Origin: Cylindrobasidium torrendii FP15055 ss-10
Taxonomy: Eukaryota; Basidiomycota; Agaricomycetes; Agaricales; Physalacriaceae
NCBI GenBank assembly: GCA_000934385.1
Contig: KN880644.1
Span: 1-41,812, forward strand
DNA length: 41,812 nt
Reading direction: 5' to 3'
Of this stretch, positions 11,972 through 23,487 are shown one piece after another (within the stretch, counting starts at the first letter, position 1; each line of letters opens with the position of its first letter). Position numbers and translations under genes: made by a program. The notes below the pieces were generated by a model, which saw only the letters and a list, made by a program, of their open reading frames with translations, searched no databases and was not told where the DNA came from.

Positions 11972-11979
11972 CTATATAG
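11972..11979 (+). promoter_or_regulatory. TATA-like box of the SUMO gene
   Basis: CTATATAG about 95 bp before the ATG at 12073. Confidence 0.4.
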
Positions 11980-12072
11980 CGCACTCTAGCTCCCATCCTA
12001 TTATCCTCCATCCCCACCTAGATCTACATACCAAAGGACAAAATTTGGCTGACCTGCGCTTGCGTAGACACC

Positions 12073-12597
12073 ATGTCTGACAACGAACAACCACCCGCTG
12101 GCGACGTCAAGCCCGAGTCGAGTCAAGATCCTAACGCCCCCATCAGCATCAAGGTGCGCGCCATTCGCCACCTGTTTTCCCACTATTCGCCCCATACTGC
12201 ACGTGCAGACTACTGACGCCCGACTGCAGGTCGCAACCCAAACCGGAGAGGAGGTCTTCTTCAAGATCAAGCGGAGCACTAAGTTGAGCAAACTGCAGGG
12301 CGCGTACGCCGCCAAGATTGGAAAGGATGTTGGTAGCATACGGTGCGTTTCCAGCTTTAGCGCCCAACCCAACTCCTTCATTCCACCCGCAATATCTCGT
12401 CTTTTATTGACCTTCCTTTTCCGTAGCTTCCTGTACGACGGTGAGCGCATAAACGAGGATGACACTCCCTCTAGTCTTGATATGGAAGAGAACGGTGCGC
12501 ATACAATCGTATCATTCTAAATCATGCACTAAACACGCCCATTCTTTCAGACACGATTGACGTGATGGTCGAGCAGGTCGGTGGTACCTACGCGTAG
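12073..12597 (+). CDS. SMT3: SUMO (small ubiquitin-like modifier, Smt3 type)
   Basis: The modifier is attached to lysines of nuclear and other proteins by the E1 Aos1-Uba2 and E2 Ubc9 after its tail is trimmed by a Ulp protease. Four exons (12073-12153, 12230-12342, 12427-12494, 12551-12597) sum to 309 nt, or 102 residues. A flexible acidic N-terminus (MSDNEQPPAGDVKPESSQDP) is followed by the ubiquitin fold: IKVATQTGEEVFFKIK, LQGAYAAKIGKDVGSIRFLY, DGERINEDDTPSSLDMEEN and DTIDVMVEQVGG. The conjugating di-glycine is residues 98-99, leaving the tail Thr-Tyr-Ala to be cut off. The three introns are 76, 84 and 56 bp. This is the expected length and motif set, and a confident call. Confidence 0.96.
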
Positions 12598-13218
12598 CCT
12601 TGTCCCGGGAAATCTTCTGCACCTCTTCCGTGTACTTCTACCCTTTGTTTGCTCAATGTTTCCTAAAATGCATTTCTTGTGATCGCAGTGACTCGGGGAA
12701 CCAGTGGGATCGCTCTTGCTCTTGGCTTCTCGACAATCCTCATGAATGCCTCGTCCGTTCGCGCCTGATCTCACGCATCGTCTTTGCGTCCTTCCAGTAG
12801 AGTCAATTTGTGCGGTATATACACAAACCAGGATACTCCGGTACAGGGAATTCCTGAGAACCTCATATGAGGGCATGGACCTCTTCGATGACAGTACGAG
12901 TTGGCGAAGGCTAGAAACGATGACAGCTGCATATTACGCTTGGGCGGACAAGGCATCAGCATTTCGTCTCCAATCCATAGTCTGAATTCGCTCGTAATTC
13001 CCGGCAGCCCTTACCACTTGCTGCATAAAAGAATAGTGCGGGAATTAGATGTTGGGAGAACATTCAGAACCGTCAATTATTCATCAAGACTAGTCCGTCC
13101 CGCGGCACCTCACGGGCTCCCAAGACCTGTAGCTTGACTTGGATACAACACTATTGCTCTGGTCATGCTATCTTATATTTGTATACTATCGGGTGGCTTG
13201 AATGTCCACAAGCTACAG
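12598..13218. other. Convergent intergenic region
   Basis: The 3' flanks of SUMO and of the BTB gene. No gene seen. Overlapping short frames on both strands lack domains. Confidence 0.5.
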
Positions 13219-13972
13219 CTACGTACGATTTGGTCCTCGCGCAAAGGGAACAGTGTAGTCAATGCCTGCAAATCTGGCATCGGCCATTTTCTTGATCCAT
13301 TTTTGCACCTCCGGATATGGCACTTGCTTTCCTTGCCTCGAAGGAGATGGAACGGTATGCTTAAAGTATAAATCAAGACAGTGCTCCTTGTACAGCGTCT
13401 ATTCACCTTATCAATGAGGACCTCGGAGAGTGGGAGCGCGCTCACCCATTCAATGTAATCCACCGTATCCAGATTTCCTACCATGTCTATGGCGGGGATC
13501 ATAATCGTCTCTCGCGCACAGAGATCTGCCTTTGCCTCTCTCGCATAAAGCAGGGCATATTTCAATGTTTGAATAGGCTCTTTCTGTCGTACGGCCTCTC
13601 GCTCACTACCGAAAACCTCATCAGCGAAGTCGTTGGCATAATAAATAACAACAAATCTTACAAGATACGTATGTCACAGACCAGAATGAGGCTGCCAATA
13701 CGGTACTTGTGCGCAGCGTGCGCGAGATCAAGTAGGGTTGTGTAAGGTAGAGTTTGAGGATCCGGCGGGTCGTCGGGGTAGATCCAGGCAAACAACACCT
13801 TCAAGATATCGGAGTGCTCTTCGAAACGCGCGGGCTGGGAGGCATCAGTGGAGAATCCAAACGTCGGGAACGCGTTGCTATGTGTGGATAGGTTGACGCT
13901 GTGTATTTTGAAGGTAACGTTATCGGATGAGATGATTGTAATGTCAGCATCTGCGGCGTTGACTATTCCCAT
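13219..13972 (-). CDS. BTB/POZ-domain protein
   Basis: BTB domains mediate dimerisation and often recruit Cul3 ubiquitin ligase; in basidiomycetes short single-domain BTB proteins are very numerous and mostly of unknown role. Three exons (13662-13972, 13407-13605, 13219-13359) sum to 651 nt, or 216 residues. The N-terminal half has the BTB pattern DADITIISSDNVTFKIHSVN, then LSTHSNAFPTFG, KVLFAWIYP and LLDLAHAAHKYRIGSLI. After the intron the chain continues EREAVRQKEPIQTLKYALLY and ends near VQKWIKKMADARFAG. The 56-bp first intron has a good CTGAT branch point and keeps frame. The acceptor of the last exon is less sure: TTTAAG at 13360 or an AG 24 bp further in both keep the frame. The ATG at 13972 lies in CTCACCATGGGA. 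Confidence 0.8.
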
Positions 13973-14919
13973 GGTGAGTATGTGGGAAGTCAATGAAGGA
14001 AGATGCGTTCGTACAATCCATATGATTATTTTTTTGAGTTGCGGCCGACATTCTGCAATCGACTGTTTGAGCGCCTATCCTATTGATGGTGGTAGCTAGA
14101 AGAGCGTGGATGGTCACATTCTATTGTATCGCAAAGAGTCCGAGAATCGAGGCCGTCACTGCGCGACGAATTGAACGTGGTATACGACTCTTAACCAGCA
14201 TAACATAAAGAAATTTCTAGAAATTTTTCCATCTTCGACTTGATTAAGTGAGGCTATATCAACCCAAATGTGATGAATCGCGCACTGACAGGATCTGGAA
14301 TCAATCGTACGCTTAGGTTCCAGTAGCGGCCTCATTGAAACGAGCGGTGACAGACATTAGCTATAACTCATATCAAAATCGATGTATGAATTGCTGAAGG
14401 CTTATTCACAGCCACAGGCTTGCTGGAACATCCATATCGTCTGGTACAATTAGGGGAAACGGTCATATTAGTATCAAAGCCAAGTAGAAAAGAAAATTAT
14501 AATCGTGGCTCCAAGTCTCGAAGCAACTCCCGAGGCCCTCAACATATGCCATGGGCCCTCGCAGTCGGACTTTCTAGTAAATTATGCGGGCAGCGGGCTT
14601 TGATGCGCCTTCCTAAACGGTCAACCACTCGATCGAGGGCTGGCCGATCTCCTTCAGGCTACGCAAATAAAACCTCGAGCAGCGATGACCCAGCCAAAAG
14701 ATCCACCGGAGACGATATTTGCGAGTATGCAACACTTGGGGGTGGCTCTTGTTTTTGATGGGAGTCGAAGGATGTACTTCGCGGATGCCAGACTCCAAGC
14801 ATGTCAGATGTCTATTACGGCAAAGATGTCTCCTCAGATTTAGTACTAAGACGAGTATTTAGTGTCAAATATTCGAGCATTTTTTATGTAGCCCAGATCC
14901 GCGGAATGATTAGGATCTG
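13973..14919. other. Intergenic, no supported gene
   Basis: A plus-strand frame at 14420-14758 is open but has no recognisable domain or start context. It lies next to the FunK1 relic and could be part of the same decayed insertion. Confidence 0.4.
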
Positions 14920-15267
14920 CAAGCGTCCTGTAGTTCATGGTGACCCACAGCATTGTCTTAAATAACGAGTGTAAGTCATCAAGAGGACTTTAAGAATAGG
15001 CTTTCCTCATCGGGTCTTCATTCGCTTTGCGCATTGGCACTGCCATGGACTCTTTAGTAACCCGAGGGTTCGCAAGTATCTTAAGTCGATATTCACTAAT
15101 ACCTTGCATGCAGCGGGATATGCTTCGTCCCAGTCGACCCAAACGGCTATGCATTTGAGGGCCCCGCAGCCTCTCATATGCATGTGGCCTTGACTTGCAT
15201 TCCCAGGAGCTACCACTATTCCATCGAAATCCAGTCCGTTCATCGCAGAGGACGCCCTGCATGTCAA
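14920..15267 (-). pseudogene. Decayed FunK1-type kinase C-lobe fragment
   Basis: The minus strand shows pieces of the fungus-specific FunK1 kinase in order but in broken frames. These are AVWVDWDEAYPAACKV (the DFG-loop region, compare AAWIDWDND in the 40.4-kb copy), VTKESMAVPMRKANEDPMRK (compare GTKEFMSRRMREAMRAGKAY) and, at 14920-14990, a DNA match to the stretch coding for PLDDLESFFWTMLWATMN. The alignment is clear at DNA level around 14940-15060, with stops and frame changes, and no HRD or N-lobe nearby. It is therefore a relic and not a gene. Its closest intact relative in the window is at 34976-37687. Confidence 0.65.
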
Positions 15268-17401
15268 ATTATCGAGGCGTGTTGGAATAGTGACCGAGTC
15301 GTCGTATGCAGACTCACCTCATGGCAGGAATGACAGCACAGATGTCCACGATCTCACAAACGCCAGCGTCTCAGCGCAAACGGTAATGTCATGCTCTGGG
15401 TCCGCCGGAGTGAAAGGCTGCGACACTAGAAGTTACAAGTATTCCAAACCATATCGCAAGCCCTGAACATAGCTGCCGACGAATTGGTCTCGTCGGAATG
15501 AGCTTCTTGTCTGCTCCTACCCAAGAATTCATATCGCATCCATTGGTCGCATACAGGATTTCGATGGGGCTTTAGATGCAGGGCCACTGTCGACGAAACC
15601 CTGCAGATACCATTATCGTAACGCTGCGAAAAGCGCCTGCAATGGACATATGTAGTGAGCACGGGTGTAGCGTTTCTCCTGGACCATACCCGCGTTAATC
15701 TGAACTGCGTTCATCGTCTTTGCATGAGGTCGTTTGTCATTATCTTCTGCTTTGTTTTCCTCTAGCTAGAATGATCGTCCATCGTAGCCCGTCAGTCGCG
15801 TAGCCCCTCAAATCTGTCGACTCCGAGGCGTCTCTTGCCTTTGTCGGCCACTGGAGGAGCTGTATAGAGTATCAGTCGATGAACGAGTCTGAGCTGATGA
15901 TGTCCGTGTTAAAGCAATTTTGGGGCGGTGGACAGATGTAGCGCTGCTCGTCGGAGGGCATCGTGATACCAGGAAGGGGCACAAGTCTTAGTATGGTCCT
16001 AACACGGCCAGAGATGATGGAGTCAGAGGATGGAATGTGGTGCTCAGTGACCTCAGAACCGGAAATATTGTGTACTCTCACGGCCTCATGCTGGGAGTCT
16101 GAGGTCGTCCATGGCTATAGTTGAATGTGACGCCGTCGAGAATTTCGCGTGCAAATGGCAGAAAGGCAGACACAAAACACGGGAGGATATTGAATGTGAT
16201 TAGTGTATCTATGTACACTGCGTAGGGTAGTGGTCTGCTGCAGGCGCGTAAGTAAGGGGGCCGGGCCCAGGAAGCGGAGGGGTCGTTTTCCTGGGTATAG
16301 TCGTAGTTTCGAAGGCGTATCGTGGAACAAATAGACAGCGGCATCTTGCTGGGCCTAGCGGGATCGAATTCCGGAAAGCGACGAATTGCATTATCTTGGG
16401 TCATTAACGGTGATATCGCAAAGTTTGGCGCCGCGGCAGCGTAGGGATGGTACGAGGGCAAGCACAGAAAGAGGACTGTTTCGGGCAAGGATTTGGATGT
16501 GTAGGGTGTGTCGCATCTGTCAGGTAGTAAACGCTGCTTTTGGTGGGTATGAGGGCAGTCAGCGCAGGATTAATTGAGGAGTGAATGACGCACCGTGCGG
16601 TTTGACTCTCTGAGCCCTTGTGCCCCATGCCTCCTTCGTGTTGGATTCGAAAAATATAGACACGGTCGCGTCAATTCCAGGAGGAAGAGGAACAATGTTA
16701 TGGTTGCTTTAGGGCCCGCGGAGGAAATATTGTGAGACGCTATAGGACGCGATGATGGCGGAGCAGAAACAAGGCTCGTCCGATCCATGATCACCACTCC
16801 GAGACAAGACCAGCCTCCAGCCTCCAGGACAGTATTCCGCCAAGGTGCTGAGATTACAGGAAATCCGCGAGGCGCGCTTGGCTCAGACCTCGTTTATAGG
16901 AATTCCGGCAGCAGCGGGGCTGAAGGCATCAAATGCACGTTTAACCGAGTGGCCGAAATGTCATTTGCGGGTTGACTCAACTCTATGCTAGACGCCCAAG
17001 TCTGAGTTATCTTGACCTCTTGCGTCTCCAGGCCGATTCGTCTCCTCTTACACTCCCCTCGTTCCAGAAGAAAAGCCTACAAGTGAGCCGATCTCGTCGA
17101 ACGCTGCGAACAAGAGCGTGCGACGCAGTGTACCGTACTCGAAAGTCGATTTTACCACACTCTTGTGTTGCTCACTCCTGCATCGACCTTATTGTCTCCT
17201 GTTCTCCTCGGGACCATGACTTCATCATTCAGATTTCCTTATTCTCCTCTTTCCAAAACCAGTTGGCCCAAAGCAGCCATGCTATTGTGTTAGATTCATT
17301 CCCCGCCGCACACTCCGGAATTTGTGTGATCCATAAGACTGTGAGCGGTAGCCACTATTTCTCCCTTCCTTTCAGCTTCCTTCCTCCATTTTGAGGCGCT
17401 A
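15268..17401. other. No confidently supported gene; possible unresolved minus-strand gene
   Basis: Between about 16788 and 15872 on the minus strand there are coding-like stretches in changing frames: DATVSIFFESNTKEAWGTR, then after a good GTGCGT...CTGACAG intron SLPETVLFLCLPSYHPYAAA, and later LPYAVYIDTLITFNILPCF and VRTILRLVPLPGITMPSDEQ. I could not join them into one frame and recognise no family, so this may be a rapidly evolving gene or a pseudogene. The rest holds nothing I can support. The right end is the 5' flank of the gene at 17402. Confidence 0.3.
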
Positions 17402-18393
17402 ATGCCTGCAGCTTCTGACCTCCGCCGTTCGCCCTCCATCCATCGGCATCGACCCATGGACCATCCTTGCGAGCCACTCCTCGAGCTGGATATGGACAGC
17501 TTCACGGCGCCGTTCGAACTCAATCTGGACTATTATTTCAACAGTTATGCCAAGCCTCACATACGCGATACCTCATCGTACCTCTCCGAAGACGAGGACA
17601 CAGACTGCTCGTCGGCACCCTCTTTATCGAACTCAGATTGCAGCGACCCGGAGGACGTCAACACACAATATGCGGAGGCGTGGCCAGTGGATTCACCAAA
17701 TCATACCCCATCGTACCTCGACGTCTATCCCAGCCTGAACGCGTCCCCTATATCATCGAGCTCCTCTGGAACACCTGAAAGGCCTCCGCTGCCGCCGACA
17801 GACATCTTCACCGACTTAGTTCTATGGGCATGCGCGACTCCCGCCGACCTATACACCATATGTGAAATGCCCGAGCCAGAGGAGGGGACGGACGGTTTAG
17901 CCAAAATGTTGTCACTCTTCCCTGCTCCTCCGACGTTTGTCCCATCGTCCTTTGCGCCCCAAGCGCACGCAACACGACCTCCTGCATCCGGGGATCTGTC
18001 AAGCTATGATGAGGCCCTTCGGGCTTCTGGTGCGTCTCTCTGCCTCTCACTGAGCTTGGACCGACAGAGATAGCAGTGAACGAGTGGCTGAGCGTCGACC
18101 TCGACCCTCTTGATGGTCACATTACTTTGACGACAAAGAGAGGGAGAAGGGAGATCTTTGTGGATGCGTTCGATGCGTTCACTTCAGTGGAGGACTGGAT
18201 ACTACGTGAATCATTCGACGTCCCGGAGGCGGTGGGCAGTACCCGCGGACGCGAGCGCTGGATGATCATGCGTGAGGGTACGTCTCCTTTCCTTCTGCCT
18301 TCGCGCTTGGGCAAGAATCAATCTCTAATGACTGCATGTGTAGTTGCTGGATGTGTACGTGCAAGAATCGCGCACGCATCAAGACGAGGTTAG
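17402..18393 (+). CDS. Hypothetical acidic, Ser/Pro-rich protein
   Basis: I do not recognise this protein. Three exons (17402-18029, 18074-18277, 18344-18393) sum to 882 nt, or 293 residues. The first 150 or so residues are low in complexity and acidic (for example YLSEDEDTDCSSAPSLSNSD), so probably disordered. A more ordered part follows: IFTDLVLWACATPADLYTIC, then after the first intron NEWLSVDLDPLDGHITLTTK and FVDAFDAFTSVEDWILRESF. No signal peptide or membrane segment. The first intron is only 44 bp but keeps phase. The last short exon is the least certain part. An in-frame ATG at 17456 is an alternative start. Confidence 0.5.
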
Positions 18394-20353
18394 GCAACCT
18401 ATGGTATCGATTCTTCCTTCTTGCATTCATGAGATGTTCTTCATCAAATTTCATCCTTCGCTCCTTTTGCATACCCCCTTCATTGACTTACGACTTCCTT
18501 TATGACGACCTTTGCTCCTATACTGCATGCATACAAATTATTACACCACTCCTTAGATTATGTGACCTTCTCGCCTCCGTTTCAGATTGTATAGTAGTAA
18601 TTTCCTTCTCAGTGCATGATCAGCAACCTCGACCCACCCTAACACTTGCAGGTAGCTTGACGCACCTCACAGTTGTACTACTAGAGCGTGCGATGCCCAT
18701 TGTAAACTTGTGCAAACTCTTGGTCACAACAATCCTCATCGTCCCTCGACCCAGCAGAAGAACAGAAATGCATGCGTTGTTAAGTGGACTCGGCTGTTCA
18801 TACAAACAAGAACGTTCTCATGGAGAAGCTGCATGTCCCTGCTGGCGCGATTAAGCCTGGGGCGATGATTTTAAGAGCCCCGCGGCGAAGAGCAAATGTC
18901 GGTGACTATCAAATTTACATGCATGCATCACTCTGTGCGCCCAAGCGTCCGTGCCAACGCAGCTTCTATTCATCCTCCCATCTCCCTTTGGTGTGTAAAC
19001 CCATACTACGTCTTCCCATTTTATTCGTGCGCAGCGTAGTAATACGCTGGCATTTCCAAGGTCTCGCGACATCAGAGTGGCATATCAGCTTCCAGACGCA
19101 TTTATCAGAAGAATTTACAACGCTTGTATGCTTTGTCCTCCGCGTCCGCTTGAGGAGCTTCTTTGAAAAAACAGAACGTCGTCCGCATCGAAGATTCGGA
19201 TGTTACTCACCGGTAGTTTAGGATAGTGTGTATGATACGCAAAAGTGTGTTAGTATTCTATGCGTACGGGCTTAGTTAGACGTCAAATGCATATGAGATC
19301 AATGTTTGTCTGCTGGCAGTAATTGAACAGCGTACTGATCGGGCGCGCTCATTGCTTATCTAACGACTGAAATCAAAGTCATTGTTGATCGAGATCGAAG
19401 CGAAGCAGCGGAGGGGCGAGAGTACACTTAGTCTAACGCCAGTGTGGGATGCGTCGAGGTGGAGAAAACGGGACCCATCTACGCTTCGTCGAGTTTGTTT
19501 TGTGTTGGACCTGACCATTAAACGTGAACGCTGAACGAACACAGCAGCATGAGAGTGTGATTTTGCTTGCAGTACCGTGGCCAGGCAATCCATTTGATGA
19601 GCATTTGGCACGTAGTAGAAGTAGGTCCAATGGCAAACGTGCAAGCTCCGGGAGGCAGTGAATTTACCACAACTCTAGATGATGATCACCGCACAGAGGA
19701 ATAGGACCTCTCCGTTTCGAATTCGTTCGGGGGCAACGGGATGGGATGAATGCCAATGAAAGACAAGATGAGAGCCGAGATGAGGCAGCCGAGGGAACAA
19801 GAAGCGTGCAGAAAGTTCACGAAGATTCACTTTTCGGCAGGGCCAAGGGCATTTTGATGAGGCTAGTCGGTGTCTAGCGACATGTGGCATTGATAGAGAT
19901 GTGCAAGCCCGTGGTGGACGCAATAGTAAATTTCGGAGCACGGCAAACTCAGTAGCATTGCATGCTCTTCCGCCGTCCTGGGCAAGGTCACGACGTCCTA
20001 CTCGACGCTGGAAGCCAGCGGCGGTTCCGATGTGCGAGATCTGGCGCGCAGAAGCAGAGGTGATGTGAGCGATGATGTAACACGTGGTCCGTCATTTTGC
20101 GCACGGAGTGCTCGCGTGGCTTTCCGTCTGCCCCTTCGATCTTGGTCGAACGCGCTGGCAAAGCCGCGCCGTGCGGGCCGCTTTGAGCCGTGGCCAGAGC
20201 TCACGCATACAGTGACAAGGGGTTGAGACGATGCCCAGCCGAGCGCATTGCTGGTCCTCCCAGTTATAAGAGGATGGTCAATTTAAAGACAGCGGGGAAA
20301 TATGCTACCGGACCGCGACAACTGATCTCCAGGAGCCCCCGGTTACGTTTACG
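18394..20353. other. Intergenic, no supported gene
   Basis: Nearly 2 kb with only short overlapping frames (18784-19221, 19675-19941 and others) lacking domains, start context or coherent introns. A small gene cannot be excluded. Confidence 0.4.
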
Positions 20354-20365
20354 CATATATAAAAC
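20354..20365 (+). promoter_or_regulatory. TATA box of the glycerol dehydrogenase gene
   Basis: CATATATAAAAC about 120 bp before the ATG at 20482. Confidence 0.55.
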
Positions 20366-20481
20366 GCGACCCCGCAGAATACTATCTCACTTTCTCTCCA
20401 CCATCATCTACGATTGTGAAAGGTGCGCTGTCTGCGACACTGACTAAACACTGTTAACGTCCCTTTAGATAGACTATCCTT

Positions 20482-22238
20482 ATGCCTAACAACAAGAACG
20501 TTACTCTCCGCGTCTTCCAGTCGCCGTCCAAGTACATCCAAGGACCGACTGCCATCCGTGATGCGCCTCGGTATATGAAGCAACTTGGAGACAAGGTACG
20601 CGTTCTCCACTATCCTCCGCCCTATATCGACGACATCTACTCCTGCCCCACTTCCCCGCGGCGCGTCACTGACACGCTTAATTCCTAGGCCGTCCTCATC
20701 ACAGACGACATCGTCCACAAGATTGCTGGGGAGGCGCTTCTCGAGGCTATCACTGGTTTCCCACAGAAGAGCGACTCAGAAACCGTATCGACAGATGTCG
20801 GGAAAACCGACACAGCAGGCCCCGTCGCTGGCACCGACACATCCGCCGCTGGTCCCCCGCCTTCCGGCGCCTCTGCCCCAGTCGATGGATCAGCCGCAAA
20901 AGAACAGGCCCCTACACCCAGCAAGCCCGTATTCGACGTCCTGCGTGTCCAGTTCCGTGGCCAGTCGTCTAAGGAAGAATTAGAGCGTCTGAAAGGCATC
21001 ATCACCGAATACGGCGCCAAGTTCATCATCGCCATGGGAGGAGGCAAGACAATCGATATTGGCAAGGCCGCCGCCGATGATCTTCGACTGGAATGCTGTA
21101 TTATGCCGACAACCGCATCCACCGACGCACCTTGTAGTGCTGTCGCTGTCCTTTATCGCCCCGATGGCGACTTCGACCGCTATGTCTTCACCCATCGCAA
21201 CCCCAGCCTCGTCATCGTCGATACTGGCATTGTTGCCCGCGCCCCGGCTCGCCTGCTCGCTGCTGGCATGGGTGATGCGCTCGCTACCAACATCGAGGCT
21301 ATGCGTTCGCGTAACTCTCCCAACTTTGGTGGAGGAATGCCGGCTCTCATCTCTCGGGCAATTTGTGACAAGTGCGAGGAGATCCTGTTCAAATTCGGAA
21401 AGCAGGCATACGAAGCTTGCAAGGTACGCTGCACTACCACTTCGACTAGTTCGTTCTGACATTCGCCAGGTCAACGCAATGACCCCTGCGCTCGAGGCCG
21501 TCGTTGAGGCCAACACCCTCCTCTCTGGTCTTGGTTTCGAGTCCGGTGGCCTTGCCGCAGCACACGCTATTCACGATGGCCTCACCGTCCTCCACGAACT
21601 CCACCATTTGCTCCACGGTGAAAAGGTCGCGTTTGGTACCATCTGTCAGCTTGTCCTCGATTGCGCAGATACCGCGGAGCTTGACCGGTGCGTGTCCATT
21701 TCTCCCCAGCTAATCTCTCGCAATCCGTTACTGACCCATTGCATGTAGTTACCTCGCATTCATGCTCAGCATCGATCTCCCGGTTACTTTCGAGATGATG
21801 GGAATCGAGGACGTGACTGAAGCTGAGCTCCGCAAGGTATGTGTAAAAGCCGTTCTCATGGGAGCCATTCTCATTCATTACATAGGTGGCTGAGATCGCA
21901 TGTGCACCTGGCGAGACGATCTGGAATATGGACTCGGTCATCACCCCCGATGTTGTCTACCAAGCCATCCTTGGCGCAGACGCCGTCGGTCGTGAGTACT
22001 GCACTCGTGTTGGCTTCAAGCAGATCTCAAGACGTGCGTGCTACTGCTATTTATCATCGTGGTGTTGCTAATTCCGACCACAGAGGTCGAGTCGCGTCCT
22101 CGTGTCTCGCGTACTGGCACCATCAACCTCATCAAGGACCTTAAGGATCTGAAGAAGACCGCGAACGGAGACAACATCTTCAAGCAGCTGGCAGACATGA
22201 AGATGTCCCAGGTCAACGACGGCACGACGTCCCGTTGA
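20482..22238 (+). CDS. Glycerol dehydrogenase, iron-containing alcohol dehydrogenase fold
   Basis: Would oxidise glycerol to dihydroxyacetone with NAD, using a catalytic metal. Six exons (20482-20595, 20689-21423, 21470-21687, 21749-21836, 21886-22033, 22084-22238) sum to 1458 nt, or 485 residues. GldA motifs are clear: [14 protein letters not shown] near the N-terminus, the nucleotide-binding [34 protein letters not shown], and the metal ligands in [20 protein letters not shown] and [10 protein letters not shown]. Bacterial GldA is about 365 residues. The excess is mainly a Pro/Ala/Thr/Ser-rich insertion after [12 protein letters not shown] (about residues 58-108) and a C-terminal tail. The fifth intron (22034-22083) has a good CTAAT branch point. 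The predicted location is cytosolic, with no signal peptide. Confidence 0.92.
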
Positions 22239-22784
22239 TTAGCGTCAACAGGCAATCTTTTGGATACCACTTTTCTTCTCTGCGTGTGGTGACCGTTGCA
22301 TAGAATGGCGGACGTTGGTGTCCTGGAGCGGTATGGGCTTGTGGCTGTCATCACCCCGCGTTTTCTTCTCGGGCGAAATGTTGTAAATAAACGAATCTGC
22401 TTAGTTAGGTTACAGTATATCAAAGCAATGTGTATTTGTAGGTTCTTCTTCACGAATGCCCCAACTTTTTAATTGTCTCTTTTGGAGTCATAGAAGTCAT
22501 AGACGAAGGCAACGAGTACTACTGTATAGGCCTGATTTTGAAGCCATTAAGGGGTCGGTACTTCAGTTTCAATGCGTGAGAGATTTCTTGCTCAGTAATG
22601 TGAAGATACGTGGTGCATAAACAGTGGAGGATCTCGAGTCTCGACTGCTTGAACGGGCTACATGTATCAGATATCTACTATTTCTCGATGGTATCATGTA
22701 TGGTCCCAACATAAAAAATTAAAAATGCACTTTGAAGCAGTTCAAGTCGGTCATAAAAATTGCATCCACCATGAGACAGACGTT
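22239..22784. other. Intergenic 3' flank of the glycerol dehydrogenase gene
   Basis: Contains an AATAAA-like polyadenylation signal (AAATAAACG near 22384). No gene is seen. Confidence 0.5.
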
Positions 22785-22789
22785 AAAAA
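22785..22789 (-). terminator. RNA polymerase III T-run terminator
   Basis: Five T on the minus strand about 20 bp downstream of the tRNA-Gly at 22809-22878. Confidence 0.55.
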
Positions 22790-22808
22790 GCCAAATCGTT
22801 GCTCGAAT

Positions 22809-22878
22809 GCATTAAGGGGGAATCGAACCCCCGGCGGGTCGATGGCAACGACCCAGGTTACCACTACCCCATTAATGC
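22809..22878 (-). tRNA. tRNA-Gly (anticodon GCC), second copy
   Basis: Identical over nearly its whole length to the copy at 8523-8592 on the other strand. The acceptor GCATTAA/TTAATGC, anticodon loop TTGCCAT and T-loop TTCGATT are the same. The T-stem here is fully paired (GGGGG/CCCCC). No intron. It lies downstream of, and antisense to, the glycerol dehydrogenase gene. Confidence 0.92.
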
Positions 22879-23487
22879 GATACCAAGTTGCGTCCGCAAG
22901 TTTCCCTGACTCAAAATTGCCGCAGATTCGGGGCGCGTGAGATATATCTCACGATGTCGCACTTTTCAAGCCTGTACAGTGAAGGGAAGGTAGATCAATG
23001 CTGGGCGCTGAGCGCTGAGGCATGGCCCACTCCAGGCGAACATGTACGTATCGGATGCGGCGCAGACAACTTCGGCAATGGCCAGTGCTTTCCTACCTAA
23101 CGGAGAGTTGGAAGATGTTGGAAGGCAAGTTGTCTGGCAGCGGCGTGGGTGGCGTGGGCAAGCGTGACGCTTCAGTCGGACAGGACGCTACGAGTCTGTC
23201 GTTGTCTGCAAATTGAACGTACATTAGCACAATGAAAAAACACCACCGTGACACTGCTACTTGAGCACTTCTGACCGGCTGGTACATCTGCCATGGTACT
23301 AGCCCTCTTCGGTTCCACATCGTCATTGTACATACCCCGCATTAGCTCGCAGTCAATCTTCCATGAACTCCCAACTTTTCTAAAACTGAGTCCCACCGGG
23401 TTGCGCGCAGGCGCTGTCCAGATGAAAATGTGGGAAAAAGTAAATTTGTCGGGCTTTACAGAAAGAATTAGAATATGAGTATATGCT
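22879..23487. other. Intergenic, no supported gene
   Basis: Short frames on both strands without domains. The right half is the 3' flank of the minus-strand gene at 23488. Confidence 0.45.

Noticed and set aside
21059..21748. 229-codon plus-strand frame
   Set aside because: Out-of-frame shadow of glycerol dehydrogenase; it has no domain and crosses two clear introns.
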